From assembly GCA_963383645.1 (NCBI GenBank), contig OY726569.1:81278627-81342626 (forward strand): DNA of 64,000 bases. The letters are read 5' to 3'. The notes under the pieces were generated by a model. The model did not search any database, was not told the origin of the DNA, and saw nothing but the letters and a program-made list of their open reading frames with translations. This DNA is from Muscardinus avellanarius (taxonomy: Eukaryota; Chordata; Mammalia; Rodentia; Gliridae). Below, piece by piece: positions 11,251 to 23,261 of the stretch. Position numbers and translations under genes: made by a program. Each line of letters starts with the position of its first letter. Position 1 is the stretch's first letter.

Positions 11251-12772
11251 AAAAGCCAAGGCCTACAGGGCTCCATTGTACCTGCATTTTTTTTTGCTGG
11301 GACCTTGTGGACACCACCTGTCCTTTTCTGGGCCTGGTTTCTCTCTGCATAATGAAGGGCTCTGGGCGGCGCCTCCCCCTGGAATTTTCCAGGATGCTCC
11401 CCATCCGCCTCTGTCTCTGGGCACTCCACACAGCCTGTTCTTCCTGCTTGTCCTTAGCCTTCTGCCACCACTGTCTATGTCCCCACCCTACCCTCTCCTT
11501 CTCAGACACGTGCTTTTATTTTTAACCAAAGTTTACAAGCCGGATCTGGAAAAGCCAGTTTGCAGAAGCTGCTGCTCCAGCGGCCCCTCCCCCACCGCAG
11601 GAGGAAGAGTAGCTGGGGCAGTCCTAGGCAGGGGACCTGCCCAACAGGTGTGGGTGAAAGGCAGCTCGGCAGTCCGTGGCCAGCTGGAGGACTGGCAGGG
11701 GGCCGGGCTGGCCCTGACTGGCCCTGGCTGTTCTAGCCCGGAGGGGAGGTGCCCCATGGCAGGGGCGGAAGCAGAGGAACCTTCTGGGCTTTTCTGACGT
11801 CATTCCCAGCAGGAGCTGATTGGCCCAGGACTTCCCTCTCCCTTGGGAAGGCTCTGGACAGAGTGGCCCAATGCCCTGGTATTGCCGGCCAGGCTTCTGT
11901 TCTTCTCTGGCACCACAGAGGGGGCAGGCAAGGCCAGGTTACCCAATAGGCAGATTAGGTGTATATTCTGGGCACTGGCAGAAAAGAGGCATCAGCAAAG
12001 TGTTGGGGTTGGGTTTTGCTTTTTAAGGGCTCATCCTTATTACTTCAAAAATAGCAAAAAAGTGGATTTCCTGGGAAAAATCAGAACTTTGCTGGACTTC
12101 CTCACACTTATTTTAAGGTTCGGGGTGGTTTCTATTTTGAGTTTGTATGTGGGACAACATAACCTTTGAGCTCTCAGGCTGCCGAAGGTCTTAATCCAGT
12201 TCAGGATCAGTTAAGGATGGGGTATGTAGACAAGGGATATTAAAGAGGGAGCCTGTGGCCTCAGGGCATAGCTGTACCCCTGGAGGGGAGCCTTCCAGGG
12301 AGGAGGAAGGCTCTGTGCTGTGGTAAGAGGAGAGCCTCCCGGCCTGGCTGTGTGTGCAGAGGGTCTCAGGAGACTGAAGTGTGAGGTGGGCGAGGTCCCT
12401 CAGGGCCCGGAGACAGCCTGGCAACCTGAAATTCCCAGCGCTGGACTAGAGCTGGGATTCAATCACTCTGGAAATGATAAGGCTCTTGGCCAAAGATGGT
12501 GGTCACTTTGAAAGGGGGGCTTCCAGCTCATTTCCTGGAACTTGGTTCCAACAGTAATGTTGGACTCCCAGAATCCCCTGGAAGGCAGGGCAGAGATTCG
12601 ATATCTTCTCTCCCACAGTCTTCCAGGATAGAGTGGGTCACTCAGCACAACCAGGTACTTGACAGCATCTGCCAAGCGCCCACTCTGAGCCATGCACTTT
12701 TGGACACCACCTCATTTGAACCCTCCCATCAGCCCTATTCTACAAATGAGGAGATGTTAAGTATCTGCTAAG
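11251..12772. other. Unique DNA with a MIR remnant; no gene recognised
   Basis: The longest frame (206 aa, plus) is proline/serine-rich and starts inside an ID element, so it is not credible. An old reversed MIR lies near 12660-12760. TGACGTCA lies at 11797-11804. Confidence 0.5.
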
Positions 12773-13084
12773 AGCTGGGCATGGTAGTGAGTACCTGTGA
12801 CCCCAGTACTTGGGAGGCTGAGACAGGAGGATCGCAGATTTGAGGACAGTCTCAGCAAGTAGTGAGATTCTCATCCACCTAGTGAGATCCTGTTTCAAAA
12901 TGAAGAATAAAACAGAGGGCTGGGGGTGTAGCTTGGAAGTAGACTGCCCATGGATTCAATCATTTATTTTTTACAAAAAATTAAATAAATAAAAATAAAA
13001 TAGAGCTAGGGGTATAGCTCAGAGGTAGAATGCTTCTGATGGAACGCTACTAATTGAATCTCCTGTATCCCTGTATCATACCCC

Positions 13085-13085
<1 letters not shown>
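12773..13085 (+). mobile_element. B1-dID SINE with an extra dID unit
   Basis: A plus-strand dimer starts AGCTGGGCATGGTAG. A second dID (13003-13050) precedes the CA repeat. Confidence 0.8.

Positions 13086-13132
<47 letters not shown>
13085..13132. repeat. (CA)n microsatellite
   Basis: Perfect CA run of about 23 units. Confidence 0.95.
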
Positions 13133-13134
<2 letters not shown>

Positions 13135-13835
13135 ATCTATGAGGAGTGTGTGACCGGCTGGCAGCAGGGCAGGATAAAAACCCAGTGGTCCAACTGCCCA
13201 GCTTCCTTTGCTCAATACTTCATGCGTCACCCCCTCCCCTGGCCTCACAGGGACAAGGCACAAGCTCTCCCCTTCCCTTCCTCACTCCCTGGTCAGGCCA
13301 CGCAACTCCAGGTGTAGGTTCAGAGCCTCCAACATCTATTATGGGCAACAACACAGACCGCACCCTGGGCCCTAGAGCCAGAACCTGCTTCCTAATTTGG
13401 GAGCCTCAAGGCAAAATAAAAATGCAGGGTCTCCTTTAAGATTACCGCGAATCCCAAGAGCATAAAACCACCCCTTTTGAATGTGTGGCCCAGTGTGACC
13501 ATAGAGGTCCACACCCATGAAATCCGTCCTGCCCAGAACCCACAGTGTCCCCAAAACAAACTCCCTTTCCTGGGAAATCACACAGCCTGGACACAAGTCA
13601 AGAGGGTTGGCTTCCAGGGGCCCAAGAGTACAGCTTGGGAGCAAATCCTCAAGCAGGAGCCCCCCTTAGATGGTCCCCTGGTGCTCCAGACCCTCTTCAC
13701 TCCTCATCTTCCAGGTCGTCTGAATGTGGAATGAGGGGCCCAGATCACCCAAGAGTGATGACTTCGCCGGTGCCTCAGGGACACCTGTTGGTGCTGGTCA
13801 TGGATCCAAGAGAAGAGAGGATTTAGCCTTCAGTT
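13133..13835. other. Unique DNA, no gene recognised
   Basis: Unique sequence without repeats. The several short frames overlap and lack domains. Confidence 0.5.
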
Positions 13836-13836
13836 C

Positions 13837-13892
<56 letters not shown>

Positions 13893-14098
13893 TTTCTTTT
13901 GCAGTACTGGGGATAGAACCCGGGGCATTCTACCTCCAAGCTACACCCCCAGCCCTATTTTATTTTTTATTTTGAAACAGGGTCTCATTGGGTTGTTGAA
14001 AGTCTCGCTATGTTGTTGAGGCTGTCCTTGAATCTGTGATCCTCTTGGTCTCAGCCTCCCAAGCACTGAGATTACAGGCATGCACCACCATGACTGGC
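13836..14098 (-). mobile_element. B1-dID SINE with (TTTC)n tail
   Basis: A TTTC microsatellite (13836-13889) is the expanded tail of a minus-strand dimer that runs to about 14098. Confidence 0.85.
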
Positions 14099-14640
14099 CC
14101 TCATGCTCTTTCTAATTCATCTAGAATCTTCTCCTTGCCCGGGCCTGTGACCTTCACTGAGATGACCTCTTTCTGCATCTCACCAACACTGACATAAGAC
14201 CTAGGCACTCTTCAAGGCTCCAGGACCCATGCCAGCCATTTCACTCGAGAATGGTGCTTGGTCCTGCAGAAGTGCCGTCAGGGTTTTAGAGGTGGCAGAA
14301 GCCGCTGCTCTATGACGAGTATCATCTGGTGCTGGGCACTGAGCTGTGCACATCTCTCCTACCCAAGAATTCATCTGATCCTCACCACTGTCCTGCAAGG
14401 CGGACACCCCTGTCCCTCTGGGCCAGGAGAAGGCTGAGGCTCTCAGAGAAATGTGCAGAAGTTTCCATGGCTACCACCCAGTAGAGCAGAGGCCAGCATC
14501 CAGTCCAGAGCTTCTTCAACTGGACCACAAGCCATTCCTCCACCTGCCTGCAAGGGGGCCTATCTACCCGGGGGAGCGCCTGTAAGTAAACACTATAGGC
14601 TAGACCAGAGGAGTCCCCAAAATCTCTCCAGCACCCCATG
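14099..14640. other. Unique DNA with an old MIR fragment
   Basis: Positions 14301-14450 resemble a reversed MIR. No coding support. Confidence 0.45.
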
Positions 14641-14699
14641 CTGGCTTCTGCCCTCTGCTCTGAGTCAGAGAGGCACCCAATTCTGCCCCGCGTGTTTTC

Positions 14700-15100
14700 T
14701 GCACATCAAGCCCTACTCCGAACATTTTACAGGCACTTGCACATGTAACCCACCCAGTGGTGCTATGAAATACATACTGTTCTCATGTCCATTTTCCTGG
14801 TGGGAAAATCAAGGGACAAGAGGGTGAAGCAAATTAGTAGGAGAGCTGGGATTGAAACCCAGGCAGTCTGGCCCTAGAATCCGTGCTCTACCATGACACA
14901 TCTCTAGTAGCACCCTCCTGGGTTCAAATTCTGGCACACCAGCAACACCATGTGATGGCTGTGTGACTTTGGGCAAGCTGTTTAATATCTCTGTATATTA
15001 ATATTTCCTTCTGTAAAATGCAGGCTATACCGGCATCTCTGTCACAGGGCTACTGCACGCACGAGGGGCTACTGTAGGTACAGCACCTGGAATTGTGTGT
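14700..15100. mobile_element. Inverted pair of MIR elements
   Basis: A minus-strand MIR (about 14700-14895, ending CCGTGCTCTACCATG) abuts a plus-strand MIR (about 14900-15100, with GACTTTGGGCAAGCTGTTTA). The two are arranged 5' end to 5' end. Confidence 0.75.
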
Positions 15101-15105
15101 GGCAG

Positions 15106-15390
15106 CTGGGCATGGTGGGCACACTTGTAATCCCAGTACTTGGGAGGCTAAGACAGGAGGATCACAGGTTCATGGCCAGCCTCGGCTACTTAGTAAGATT
15201 CTGTTTCAAATATAATAAAATATAGGGCTAGGGGTATAGCTTGGAAGCAGAATGCCACTGGGTTCCATCCCCAGTACTGAAAAAAAAAAAAGAAAAAGAA
15301 AGGAAAGAAAGAAGGAAGGGAAAGAAAGAAAGAGAAGGAGGGAAGTAGGGAAAGAAGGAGGGAGGGAAGGAGGCAGGCAGGAAGGAAGAA
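15106..15390 (+). mobile_element. B1-dID SINE with a GA-rich tail
   Basis: A plus-strand dimer to 15281 is followed by an AAAG/GGAA purine tail of about 105 bp. Confidence 0.85.
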
Positions 15391-15516
15391 TCGTGTCTGG
15401 CACACAGGAGCTGATGTATAAATGCAGATTATTGGTATCATATTTTCTAGTACCTACACTGTATCTCTGGAGTGTCCCCTCCCCTCTTTAAGGCTGTCAC
15501 TTCATGAGTAATCATC
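15391..15516. other. Short unique spacer
   Basis: Unique sequence, nothing recognised. Confidence 0.4.
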
Positions 15517-16010
15517 ACCCAGGCTGAGATAGGAGGATCATAGGTTCACAGCCTCAGCAACTTAGAGCCCTCAGCAACTAAGTGAGACCCTGTTTCAAAA
15601 TAAAAAACAAGCCGGCCGTTGTGGCGCATGCTTGAAATCCCAGCGTTCCGAAGGCTGAGACCAGAGGATGATAGTTCATGTACAGCCTCAGCTACTTAGT
15701 GAGGTCCTCTGTAGTGAGCCAGCTGAGGCTGGCTTCGAACCTGCGCAATCCTCCTGTCTCAGCCTCCCAAATGCTGGGATTACAAGTGTGTGCCACCAAG
15801 CCCAGCTATTTTTTAATTTTAATTTTATTTTATTTTTGATACTGGGGATTGAACCCAGAAGCATTTAACCTCTGAGCTAACCCCCCAGCTCTTTATTTTT
15901 TATTTCGAAGCAGGGTCTTGCTAAATTGCTGAGGCTGGCCTTGAGCCTGAAATCCTCCTGTGTTGACTTCAGGTACTGGGATTATAGATGTGCGCCACTA
16001 TGCCCAGCTG
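15517..16010. mobile_element. SINE fragments in both orientations
   Basis: Two truncated plus-strand B1 parts (15517-15608 and 15610-15722) run into minus-strand units (15723-15808 and 15809-16010). The switch at 15722/15723 inside B1 sequence forms an imperfect hairpin. Confidence 0.75.
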
Positions 16011-16795
16011 TCTCTTTCATCTTGCATCAAAGAAATTCTTCCCAACTGCCCCCGGCTCCCAGGTTCTCTCTCCTATCCTTCAGAGCCAAGACACTAGGGA
16101 GAGCTGGGCATCTGCCACCCACACTTCACCCATGGTCTCCTTAAGCCCCACATCCTGGCTCCTGGCCCCTCTATTCTGCAGCTGCTCCTTTCTGGGGACA
16201 CCTTTCCAGCCCCATCTTCATCCATCAGCCCAGCACCTGGCCCGATGGTGACCCCAGTCTACAGGTCTCCTTAGGTAACGGGACACAACTTCCTGCGACT
16301 GTCCTTCTCCTCCCGGGCTCCCCCTCGACATTAAAGGTCAAGAGCACTTGTCCCAGCATCCCGCCCACTTTCCCTGGAGTCCTCATCCACACCTCCAGCC
16401 ACCACCCACAAAGAGGACCACACCTCTCATCTCCTGCCCCATCAGTCTGCAGGACCAGACTTGCCCGTTCACCTGCTAACCTGTCATCCACCTCCTTCCA
16501 CCCCGAGGCCTGTGGCACCTCAGGCCAATGTCCAGAGCAGAACTGGGTGTTTTCCCTCAATACCTGTCAAGCCACTGCATTCACTGAGCACCAAGCTAGT
16601 GAATACCCAGGCCTCCTCTCTCCCCCATGGACCTGGTGCCAGGGCCTTGGATGTCTCCTGCTGCCAGCTCTCAGGCACCCCGGGGACCACAGCCCGCTCC
16701 TGTTCAGCCCATCACCTATACCCTGGATTGCTGCAATGGACTCCTAGCTGGTTTCCCAACCTTGGTTCTCAATCCCTTCCAACCCAAGCTACATT
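16011..16795. other. Unique DNA, no gene recognised
   Basis: C-rich unique sequence. Open frames of 60-160 aa lack domains, and one runs into the TG repeat and SINE. Confidence 0.5.
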
Positions 16796-16845
<50 letters not shown>

Positions 16846-17043
16846 GTACTTGGGATAGAACCCAGGGGCTTTTCTACCTACAGGCTATACTCCCAGACCT
16901 ATTTTATACTTTATTTGGAAACAGGGTCTCACTGAGTTGCTGAGAGCCTCACTAAGTAGCTGAGGCTGGCTCTGAACCTGTGTGATCCTCCTGTCTCAGC
17001 CTCTCAAACGCTGGGATTACAAGTGTGTACCACCACACCTGAC
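16796..17043 (-). mobile_element. B1-dID SINE with (TG)n tail
   Basis: A TG run (16798-16840) replaces the tail of a minus-strand A-type dimer ending near 17043. Confidence 0.85.
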
Positions 17044-17275
17044 TTCAGAAAGACCTTTTCAAATGACAGTGCAAATGTACCTCTCCCTGAGCACAGGGGC
17101 CCTCAATGGCCCTTCACCATGGACTCTAGGCTCAGTTTAGCTCAGAGGTCCTACTTGCTGGACCTTTTCCTCTTCTCCCCACACTCCAGCCAAACCCAAT
17201 GAACTCCTTGCCCTTCTGGCAAAACCTAGCCTTCATCTCCAACAGAGGCCCTGTCTCCCTGCTGACCCCCTCCTT

Positions 17276-17610
17276 TATTTTTAACTATTTATTTATTTAT
17301 TTATTTATTTATTTATATTGCGGTACTAAGGATAAAACCCAGGGGCATTCTACCTCTGAGCTATACCCCTAGATATATATATATATATATATTTTTTTTT
17401 TTTTTCCCCCTGGGTCTGGGGATGGAACCCAGGGGCATTCGATCACCAAGCTACACCCCCTGCCCTATTTTTTATTCTTTATTTTGAAACAGGGTCTCAC
17501 TGAGTTGCAGAGGGCCTCACTAAATAGCCGAGGCTGTGTGTAAACCACGATCCTCCTGTTTTAGCCTCCCAAATGCTGGGATTATAAGAAGGCGCCACCA
17601 TGCCCAGCTA
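17276..17610 (-). mobile_element. Nested B1-dID SINEs
   Basis: A dID fragment (17276-17372, TTTA tail) is followed by a TA run (17373-17390) and a full minus-strand dimer of B type (17391-17610). Confidence 0.85.
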
Positions 17611-18463
17611 AGACCCCTCCTTCCCAGGCCACCTCTGGAAAAGGTCTTCCTTGATACCCATCTGTGCTCCTGTGGCCCTGCGGTCATAGCACTTATCACC
17701 AGTGCTTTCTGAGGTCATGGCGGCAGGGGAGAGCCCAGCCAAGCAAGAGTAAGGGTGGCGAGAGTAGTAATGTACACTGCAAGCCCAGGAGCCTGGGTCC
17801 TGCAGACCATTAGCACACTTGTCCAAAGTTCACAGCAGAGCAGGATTTACACCCATGTATCACCCAATACCAGGCACACGTTGGACGAGTACGAGTTTTC
17901 ATGGAGGCATCCACCCTGGAAAGACCAAGGAGCAAGAGCTCAGGCAGAAGCAGCCACCTGCGCTGTGTTTGCTGAGCCTGCTCCAGGTGGGGCAGCCTCT
18001 GTTTCCAAGGAAACAAGGAAACAGGTTAAGGGCTCTGGGCCCTTAACCTGGGGAAGAGGCACTGGCAGCTGTGAACAGCAGATGAAGGGATTAGGGGGCT
18101 GCAGGCTGGGACTCAGATGGCTCTCAGAGAGGTTGTCAGCATCTGAGGTTCTCAGATGGCTTGACCCAGTCCATGCAGAGAAGAAAAAAAAAAAAGATAA
18201 AATGGAGGCAGAAGTTGTCAAAGATGGCTTCCCAGTCTCCTGCCCTGAGGTGCTGCAGATGAGGCCAAGGTGGCCTCATCTTGGGGGTGGCCTCATCAAG
18301 GGGGCCTAGCCCCTAGCTAGGGGCTCCCGAGTGGGGGGTACCCACTCACCCTGCTTCCCCCAAGTAGGCCTGGTGAGGCAGAGGGCTCTTGGCAGCTCCC
18401 ACTTTGGGATTTCCAGCCACCCCATCCCTTTTCTGTTCCTCACTTTAAAAAGTTCCCAGCAAG
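17611..18463. other. Unique DNA, no gene recognised
   Basis: The longest frame (184 aa, plus, 17755-18309) has no recognisable motif. It includes the lysine run of an A-rich stretch at 18183-18200. I do not support a gene. Confidence 0.5.
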
Positions 18464-18903
18464 CAGGGCGTGGTGGCGCATGCTTGCAATCCCATCCCAT
18501 GGGAGGCAGAGACAGGAGGATCGCGCAGGTTCCAAGCCAGCCGCGATGGCTTAAGAGACCCTGTTTCAAAAAAAAAAAAAAAACAAAAATAGGTCTGGGA
18601 GTGTAGCCCGGATATAGAAGGGCTTCCAGGAACCCCAGTACCACCCAAAAAAAAAAAAAAAAAAAAAAGCCGGGCATGGTGGCGCACACTTGTAATCCCC
18701 ACGCTTGGGAGGCTGAGACAGGAGGATCGCACGGGTTCGAAGCCAGCCTCAGATGCTTAGTGAGGCTCTCAGCAACTTAGTGAGACCCTGTTTCCAAATA
18801 AAAATATATTTTTAAAAAAAAGGTCTGGGAGTATAGCCCGGAGGTAGAAAGCCTCTGGGTTCCACCCCCAGTACCACCAAAAAAAAAAAAAAAAAAAAAA
18901 AAG
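18464..18903 (+). mobile_element. Adjacent C-type and A-type B1-dID SINEs
   Basis: A C-subfamily dimer (18464-18657) and an A-subfamily dimer (18668-18903) sit in tandem, each ending in poly(A) after CCAGTACCACC. Confidence 0.9.
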
Positions 18904-19432
18904 TTCCCAGCGGTCTGGTTTCCAGCCTTGAAACTATTCTCCCTCCAAAAGGTTCCCACCAGAGCCAGCATGCTGACAACACCCTAAGTCAGGGATCATT
19001 TGCCACCAGCCCCAACCAAATCCAAGACCAACAGAGTCCTGCAGGCCCCAGCTTCAGGCAGACAAGGGGGAGGGGAGCTGTGGGAGGTGGTCACAGGACC
19101 GTGACCGGCTGGGCTGAGACCCAGGGACACAGAGTTCATTCCTTCAAGTCCAGGAGGCCCCGCATTCCAGCGCTGCCTCTCCCAGGGAGCTGGCTTTCAG
19201 TGCTCAGGTGCCCACAGCCTCCCAAACCTGTTTCCAGATGCAACAGACCTAGGGTGACAGCCCCTTCAGAGCCAGGAGCCGTTGCCAGACTTCAAGTATT
19301 TACTCTTCCCCCCCACAAAACAGCAGAATGGGTGGTGGTGGAAAGGGCAGGGGTCGGAAGATGCAAACCTCTCCAGACCAGTGCAAGGGATGTGTGGCTC
19401 TGAGCCTCGGCTGCCTCATTTGCAACAGGGGC
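18904..19432. other. Unique DNA with a MIR remnant
   Basis: No gene seen. Positions 19370-19430 resemble part of a MIR (CTCGGCTGCCTCATTTG). Confidence 0.45.
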
Positions 19433-19655
19433 CAGCCGGGCGTGGTGGCGCACGCTTGTAATCCCAGTATTTGGGAGGCTGAGACCAGAGGATCGCGGTT
19501 CACGGACAGCCTCAGCTACTTAGTAAGGCCCTCTGCAATTCAATGAGACCCTATTTCAAAATAAAGAATAAAAAATTGGGCAGGAGGTGTAGCTCAGAGG
19601 TCAAATGCCTCTGGGGTTCTATCCCCAAACCCGCAAAAAACCCCACAAAAAAACC
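19433..19655 (+). mobile_element. B1-dID SINE, B subfamily
   Basis: A plus-strand dimer has GACCAGAGGATCGCGG and GGTCAAATGCC, ending in CCCGCAAAA. Confidence 0.9.
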
Positions 19656-20100
19656 AGGGGCAATAATCACACCTATTATGGGTATTTTCCTGTCAAAGGA
19701 GAGTAACAGCCACAGCCAGCCTCAGAGATCCGCCATCAGAATGGGGAAACAGTGAGATCTGGGGTTGACGGTCGTCATTTCCCTCTCTCCCTTGCCCTTG
19801 ACTATGTGGGTGCACAGGATGTGCCCAAGGACACGAGCCTCGCTCAAGGGTGTGTGAAGGACACAAACTAACCCTTGGTTCTGTCGGGAGACATTCGGCT
19901 GACCTTCAAGTCAGCACACCCCACAGCCAGTCTGGGATCTCACGCAAGTCCAGGTCTTTGCCCTGGACCTTTCTTCTTATCTCTGGCTTGTCCTAAGATT
20001 TTCCCCCAGGGGATCTATGCTTCTTTGTGCATCAAACCCAGAACAACTGCTCTGCTCACTGAAGTACAAAAGAGTTGGGGTAGGAAAGAGCCAACTTACT
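19656..20100. other. Unique DNA, no gene recognised
   Basis: Unique sequence without convincing coding signal. Confidence 0.45.
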
Positions 20101-20102
20101 AT

Positions 20103-20192
20103 TTTTTGTGTGTGTATATGTGTGTGTGTGGTGCCGGGAATTGAACCTAGGGGTATTCTACCTTCAAGCTATACCCCAGCCCTTTTTAAATT

Positions 20193-20239
<47 letters not shown>

Positions 20240-21300
20240 TTTGTGGTACTGGGGTTCCTGGAAGCCCTTCTACCTCCGGGCTACACTCCCAGACCTATTT
20301 TTACATTTTTTTTAAATTTGGAAACAGGGTGTCCTATGCCAGCGCATGCGGCTGGTTTTGAACCTGCGCGATCCTCCTGTCTCTGCCTCCCAAGTGCCGC
20401 AGGGATTACAAGCGTGCGCCACCACACCCGGCATTAAATTTATTTTTTTACTTTTTGCAGTACTGGGGATTGAATTCTGGGGCATTCTACCTCCAAGCTA
20501 CACCCCCAGCCCTATTTTTTAAGTTGCTAAGGCTGGCCTTGAACCTGCAATCCTCCTATCTGTGCCTCCCAAGTACTGGGATTAAAAATCACCACACCCA
20601 GCTCTGTAATTTTTTTTTCAGTACTAGGGATTGAATTCAGGGGTATTCTACCTCTGAGCTATATACCCCCAGACCTTTGTTTGTTTTTGTTTTTCAAACA
20701 GGGTCTCATTAGGTTGCTGAAAATCTCACTACTTGCTGAGGCTATCCTCAAATCTGTGGTCCTCCTATCTCAGCCTCGCAAGTACTAGGATTACAAGTCT
20801 GTACCATCACACCCACTTATTCCTTTTTAAAAATTAAAATACTAAAGCCGGGCGTGGTGGCGCACACTTGTAATCCCAGCATCTGGGAAGCTGAGACCGG
20901 AGGATCGCGGTTTGCGGACAGCCTCAGCTACTTAGTGAGGCCCTCCACAACTCAGTGAGACCCTGTTTCAAAATAAAGAATAAAAAATAGGGCAGGGGCT
21001 GTAGCTCAGAGGTCAAATGCCCCTAGGTTTCATCCCCAGACCCACAAGAAAATTAAAAATTAAAAACTAAAATTAAAATACTCAGCTGGGCCTGGTGGCG
21101 CACACTTGTAATCCCAGCATTTGGGAGGCTGAGACCAGAGGATCGCGGTTTGCGGACAGCCTCAGCTACTTAGTGAGGCCTTCTGCAACTCAGTGAGACC
21201 CTGTTTCAAAATAAAGAATACAAAAATAGGGCAGGGGGTATAGCTCGGAGGTTGAATGCCCCTGAGTTTGATCCCCAGACCTGCAAAAAAAAAAAAAAAT
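20103..21300. mobile_element. SINE cluster, minus then plus
   Basis: Minus-strand units lie at 20103-20190, 20243-20433 (C type), 20434-20600 and 20601-20820. Two plus-strand B-type dimers follow (20847-21061 and 21085-21300). A TTTA run (20193-20242) marks one linker. Confidence 0.85.
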
Positions 21301-21525
21301 TAAAATACTCCTGGGCTAGAGAGATGGTGAAGGGCTTTGCTCCAGGTGCTAAGATATTTGAACTCTATCTTACAGGGAACTAAGAACTGAAGGAGGTTTC
21401 TAAGCAGGGGTATAGCAAGCTCAGATGGAAGAGGACTGACTACTTCAGAGCCTTGACTGAAAATGGGCAGAGACCAAAGCCAGCAGACCAGCATGGGGGC
21501 TGGGACATATCTCTCCAGTCTCACC

Positions 21526-22220
21526 TGTTACGGACTGGGAGAATATGGTTTGAGGAAACTGGTCCCCGGGAACCCCTGCAAGGGTTCCGGACACACTTTC
21601 CCCCAACCCATAACAAAATCCAAAAATGACCAAAAACAGAAATAAACCGCGGGTTCTTGTCCTAAGCTAAGATAAATATGCATAGCTTGAACAGTTGCTG
21701 AAGATTTAAAGAAGTTTATTAGAAAGATAGAAATACAGAAAATAGAAATACAGCTCCATACCAGACTGGCATGGAGGGGTGACTTGAAATGAATATACCA
21801 AAGGGATCACACGTGGACTCAGCCTTTTATACCCATGACCTCCATCTTGTTTACGTGACTCTGACTAGTGAACAAACGTCCCTGTAATGTACCTCCCTCA
21901 GCAAGGTGTGGCAGGGCGTCTCCTTTCATGAAGGTCGACCCATCCTACCATTTTAGCTAGCTTATCCAATCATGTAGACCTGTCTTTAGATAAAGGCCTA
22001 GTTCTCAACTAAGATCTGTCTTTAGATAGAGACAGGCCTAGTTCTCCTCTCCTATTGACTGGTTAATTGCTTTTAGCTAGGTTAATTTACATTGGAATAG
22101 TTGCCTGCTTTTAGGCAGAAACCAAGTCCTTGCACAGATTTGCCCTTCACCCAATTTTTGAAATATATTAATAATCAGAGCTTTCTCAAATCTTCCTAGG
22201 CCATTCCCAATACTGGTACA
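21526..22220 (-). mobile_element. Solo LTR of an endogenous retrovirus, 695 bp, 5-bp target duplication
   Basis: The element starts TGTTACGG and ends CTGGTACA on the plus strand (TG...CA ends). It is flanked on both sides by the direct repeat TCACC (21521-21525 and 22221-22225). On the minus strand it has a TATA box (TATAAAA, 21825-21831) and an AATAAA signal (21715-21720) in the order expected of U3-R-U5. No internal gag, pol or env sequence lies next to it, so it is a solo LTR left by LTR-LTR recombination. The short open frames inside carry no recognisable retroviral protein. The family was not identified; a 5-bp duplication fits several ERV classes. Confidence 0.85.
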
Positions 22221-22242
22221 TCACCTAATGCGGGAACCCACA

Positions 22243-22390
22243 ATCACTGCTCTGCAATAGAGGTATGCTTTCCTGGACCAGCCCAACACCAGTCCACAGA
22301 CTGTCCTCCCTAGTGGCTGCACACCTGGGGGCCCCAATGAGACAGGACAACCACGTACCGCACAAGAGTTCACTGACCACTGTTTTTCTT
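22243..22390. other. Short unique spacer
   Basis: Nothing recognised. Confidence 0.4.
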
Positions 22391-22608
22391 TTCTTTTTTT
22401 ATTTTTGGTGGTACTGGGGGTGGAACCCAGAGGCTTTCTACCTCTGGGCTATACTCCCAGACCTATTTTATATTTTATTTGGAAACAGGGTCTCACTAAG
22501 TTGCTGAGAGCCTCACTAAGTAGCTGAGGCTAGCTTCGAACCTGTGCAATCATCCTGCTCAGCCTCCCAAGCGCAGGGATTACAAGCATGCACCACCACG
22601 CCCGGCTG
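22391..22608 (-). mobile_element. B1-dID SINE, A subfamily
   Basis: A minus-strand dimer running from GGTGGTACTGGGGG to CCACGCCCGGC. Confidence 0.9.
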
Positions 22609-22873
22609 ACCACTGTTTTTCTAAAACAAGCAAGACTGGCAGTAAAGCCACTGGCTGGTGGTGCTGATGTTCCCTGTGGGATCAACATACATTAGATCCT
22701 CAGGCCATAGTCTCTTTCTGCCCAGCTGTTTCATCAAAGCAGAGACGAGGTGGCTCACACTTTGAGGGGAGAAGACGGGGAGAGAGACGTCAGAGGAACA
22801 GCCTCACTCCAGATCTCACTATTATGCAGACAGCACCACTGTGTAACCTGTGACCACAGAAATGGCTCCCCTG

Positions 22874-22878
<5 letters not shown>

Positions 22879-22917
<39 letters not shown>

Positions 22918-23115
22918 CTGGGGATTGAACCCAGGGACATTCTACCTCTAAGCTATACCCCCAGGCCTATTTTTTATTCTTTATTTTGAAACAGGGTCTC
23001 ACTGAGTTGCAAAGGACCTCACTAAGTAGTAGCTGAGACTGTCTGCAAACCATGACCATCCTATCTCAGCCTCCCAAATGTTGAGATTACAAGCCTGTGC
23101 CACCACGCCCAGCTC
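22879..23115 (-). mobile_element. B1-dID SINE with (TG)n tail
   Basis: A perfect TG run (22878-22914) is followed by a minus-strand dimer to 23115. Confidence 0.9.
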
Positions 23116-23261
23116 TGGGCTTCCTGAAGGGATCCAGCTAACTGCTTCCCTGTCGCTGGTGAGGCTCACACTGACATCCAGGAAGATACAGAGAGGGTCA
23201 TGACTGGGGCTCATGCTATGAGCTCTGCATTCCTGAGCCCTGGGTCAAAAGTCCCAAGCCT

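Noticed and set aside
11177..11797. 206-aa plus-strand frame
   Set aside because: It starts inside an ID SINE and reads through its A-rich tail. No recognisable domain.
17755..18309. 184-aa plus-strand frame
   Set aside because: No domain, and it includes translation of an A-rich stretch.
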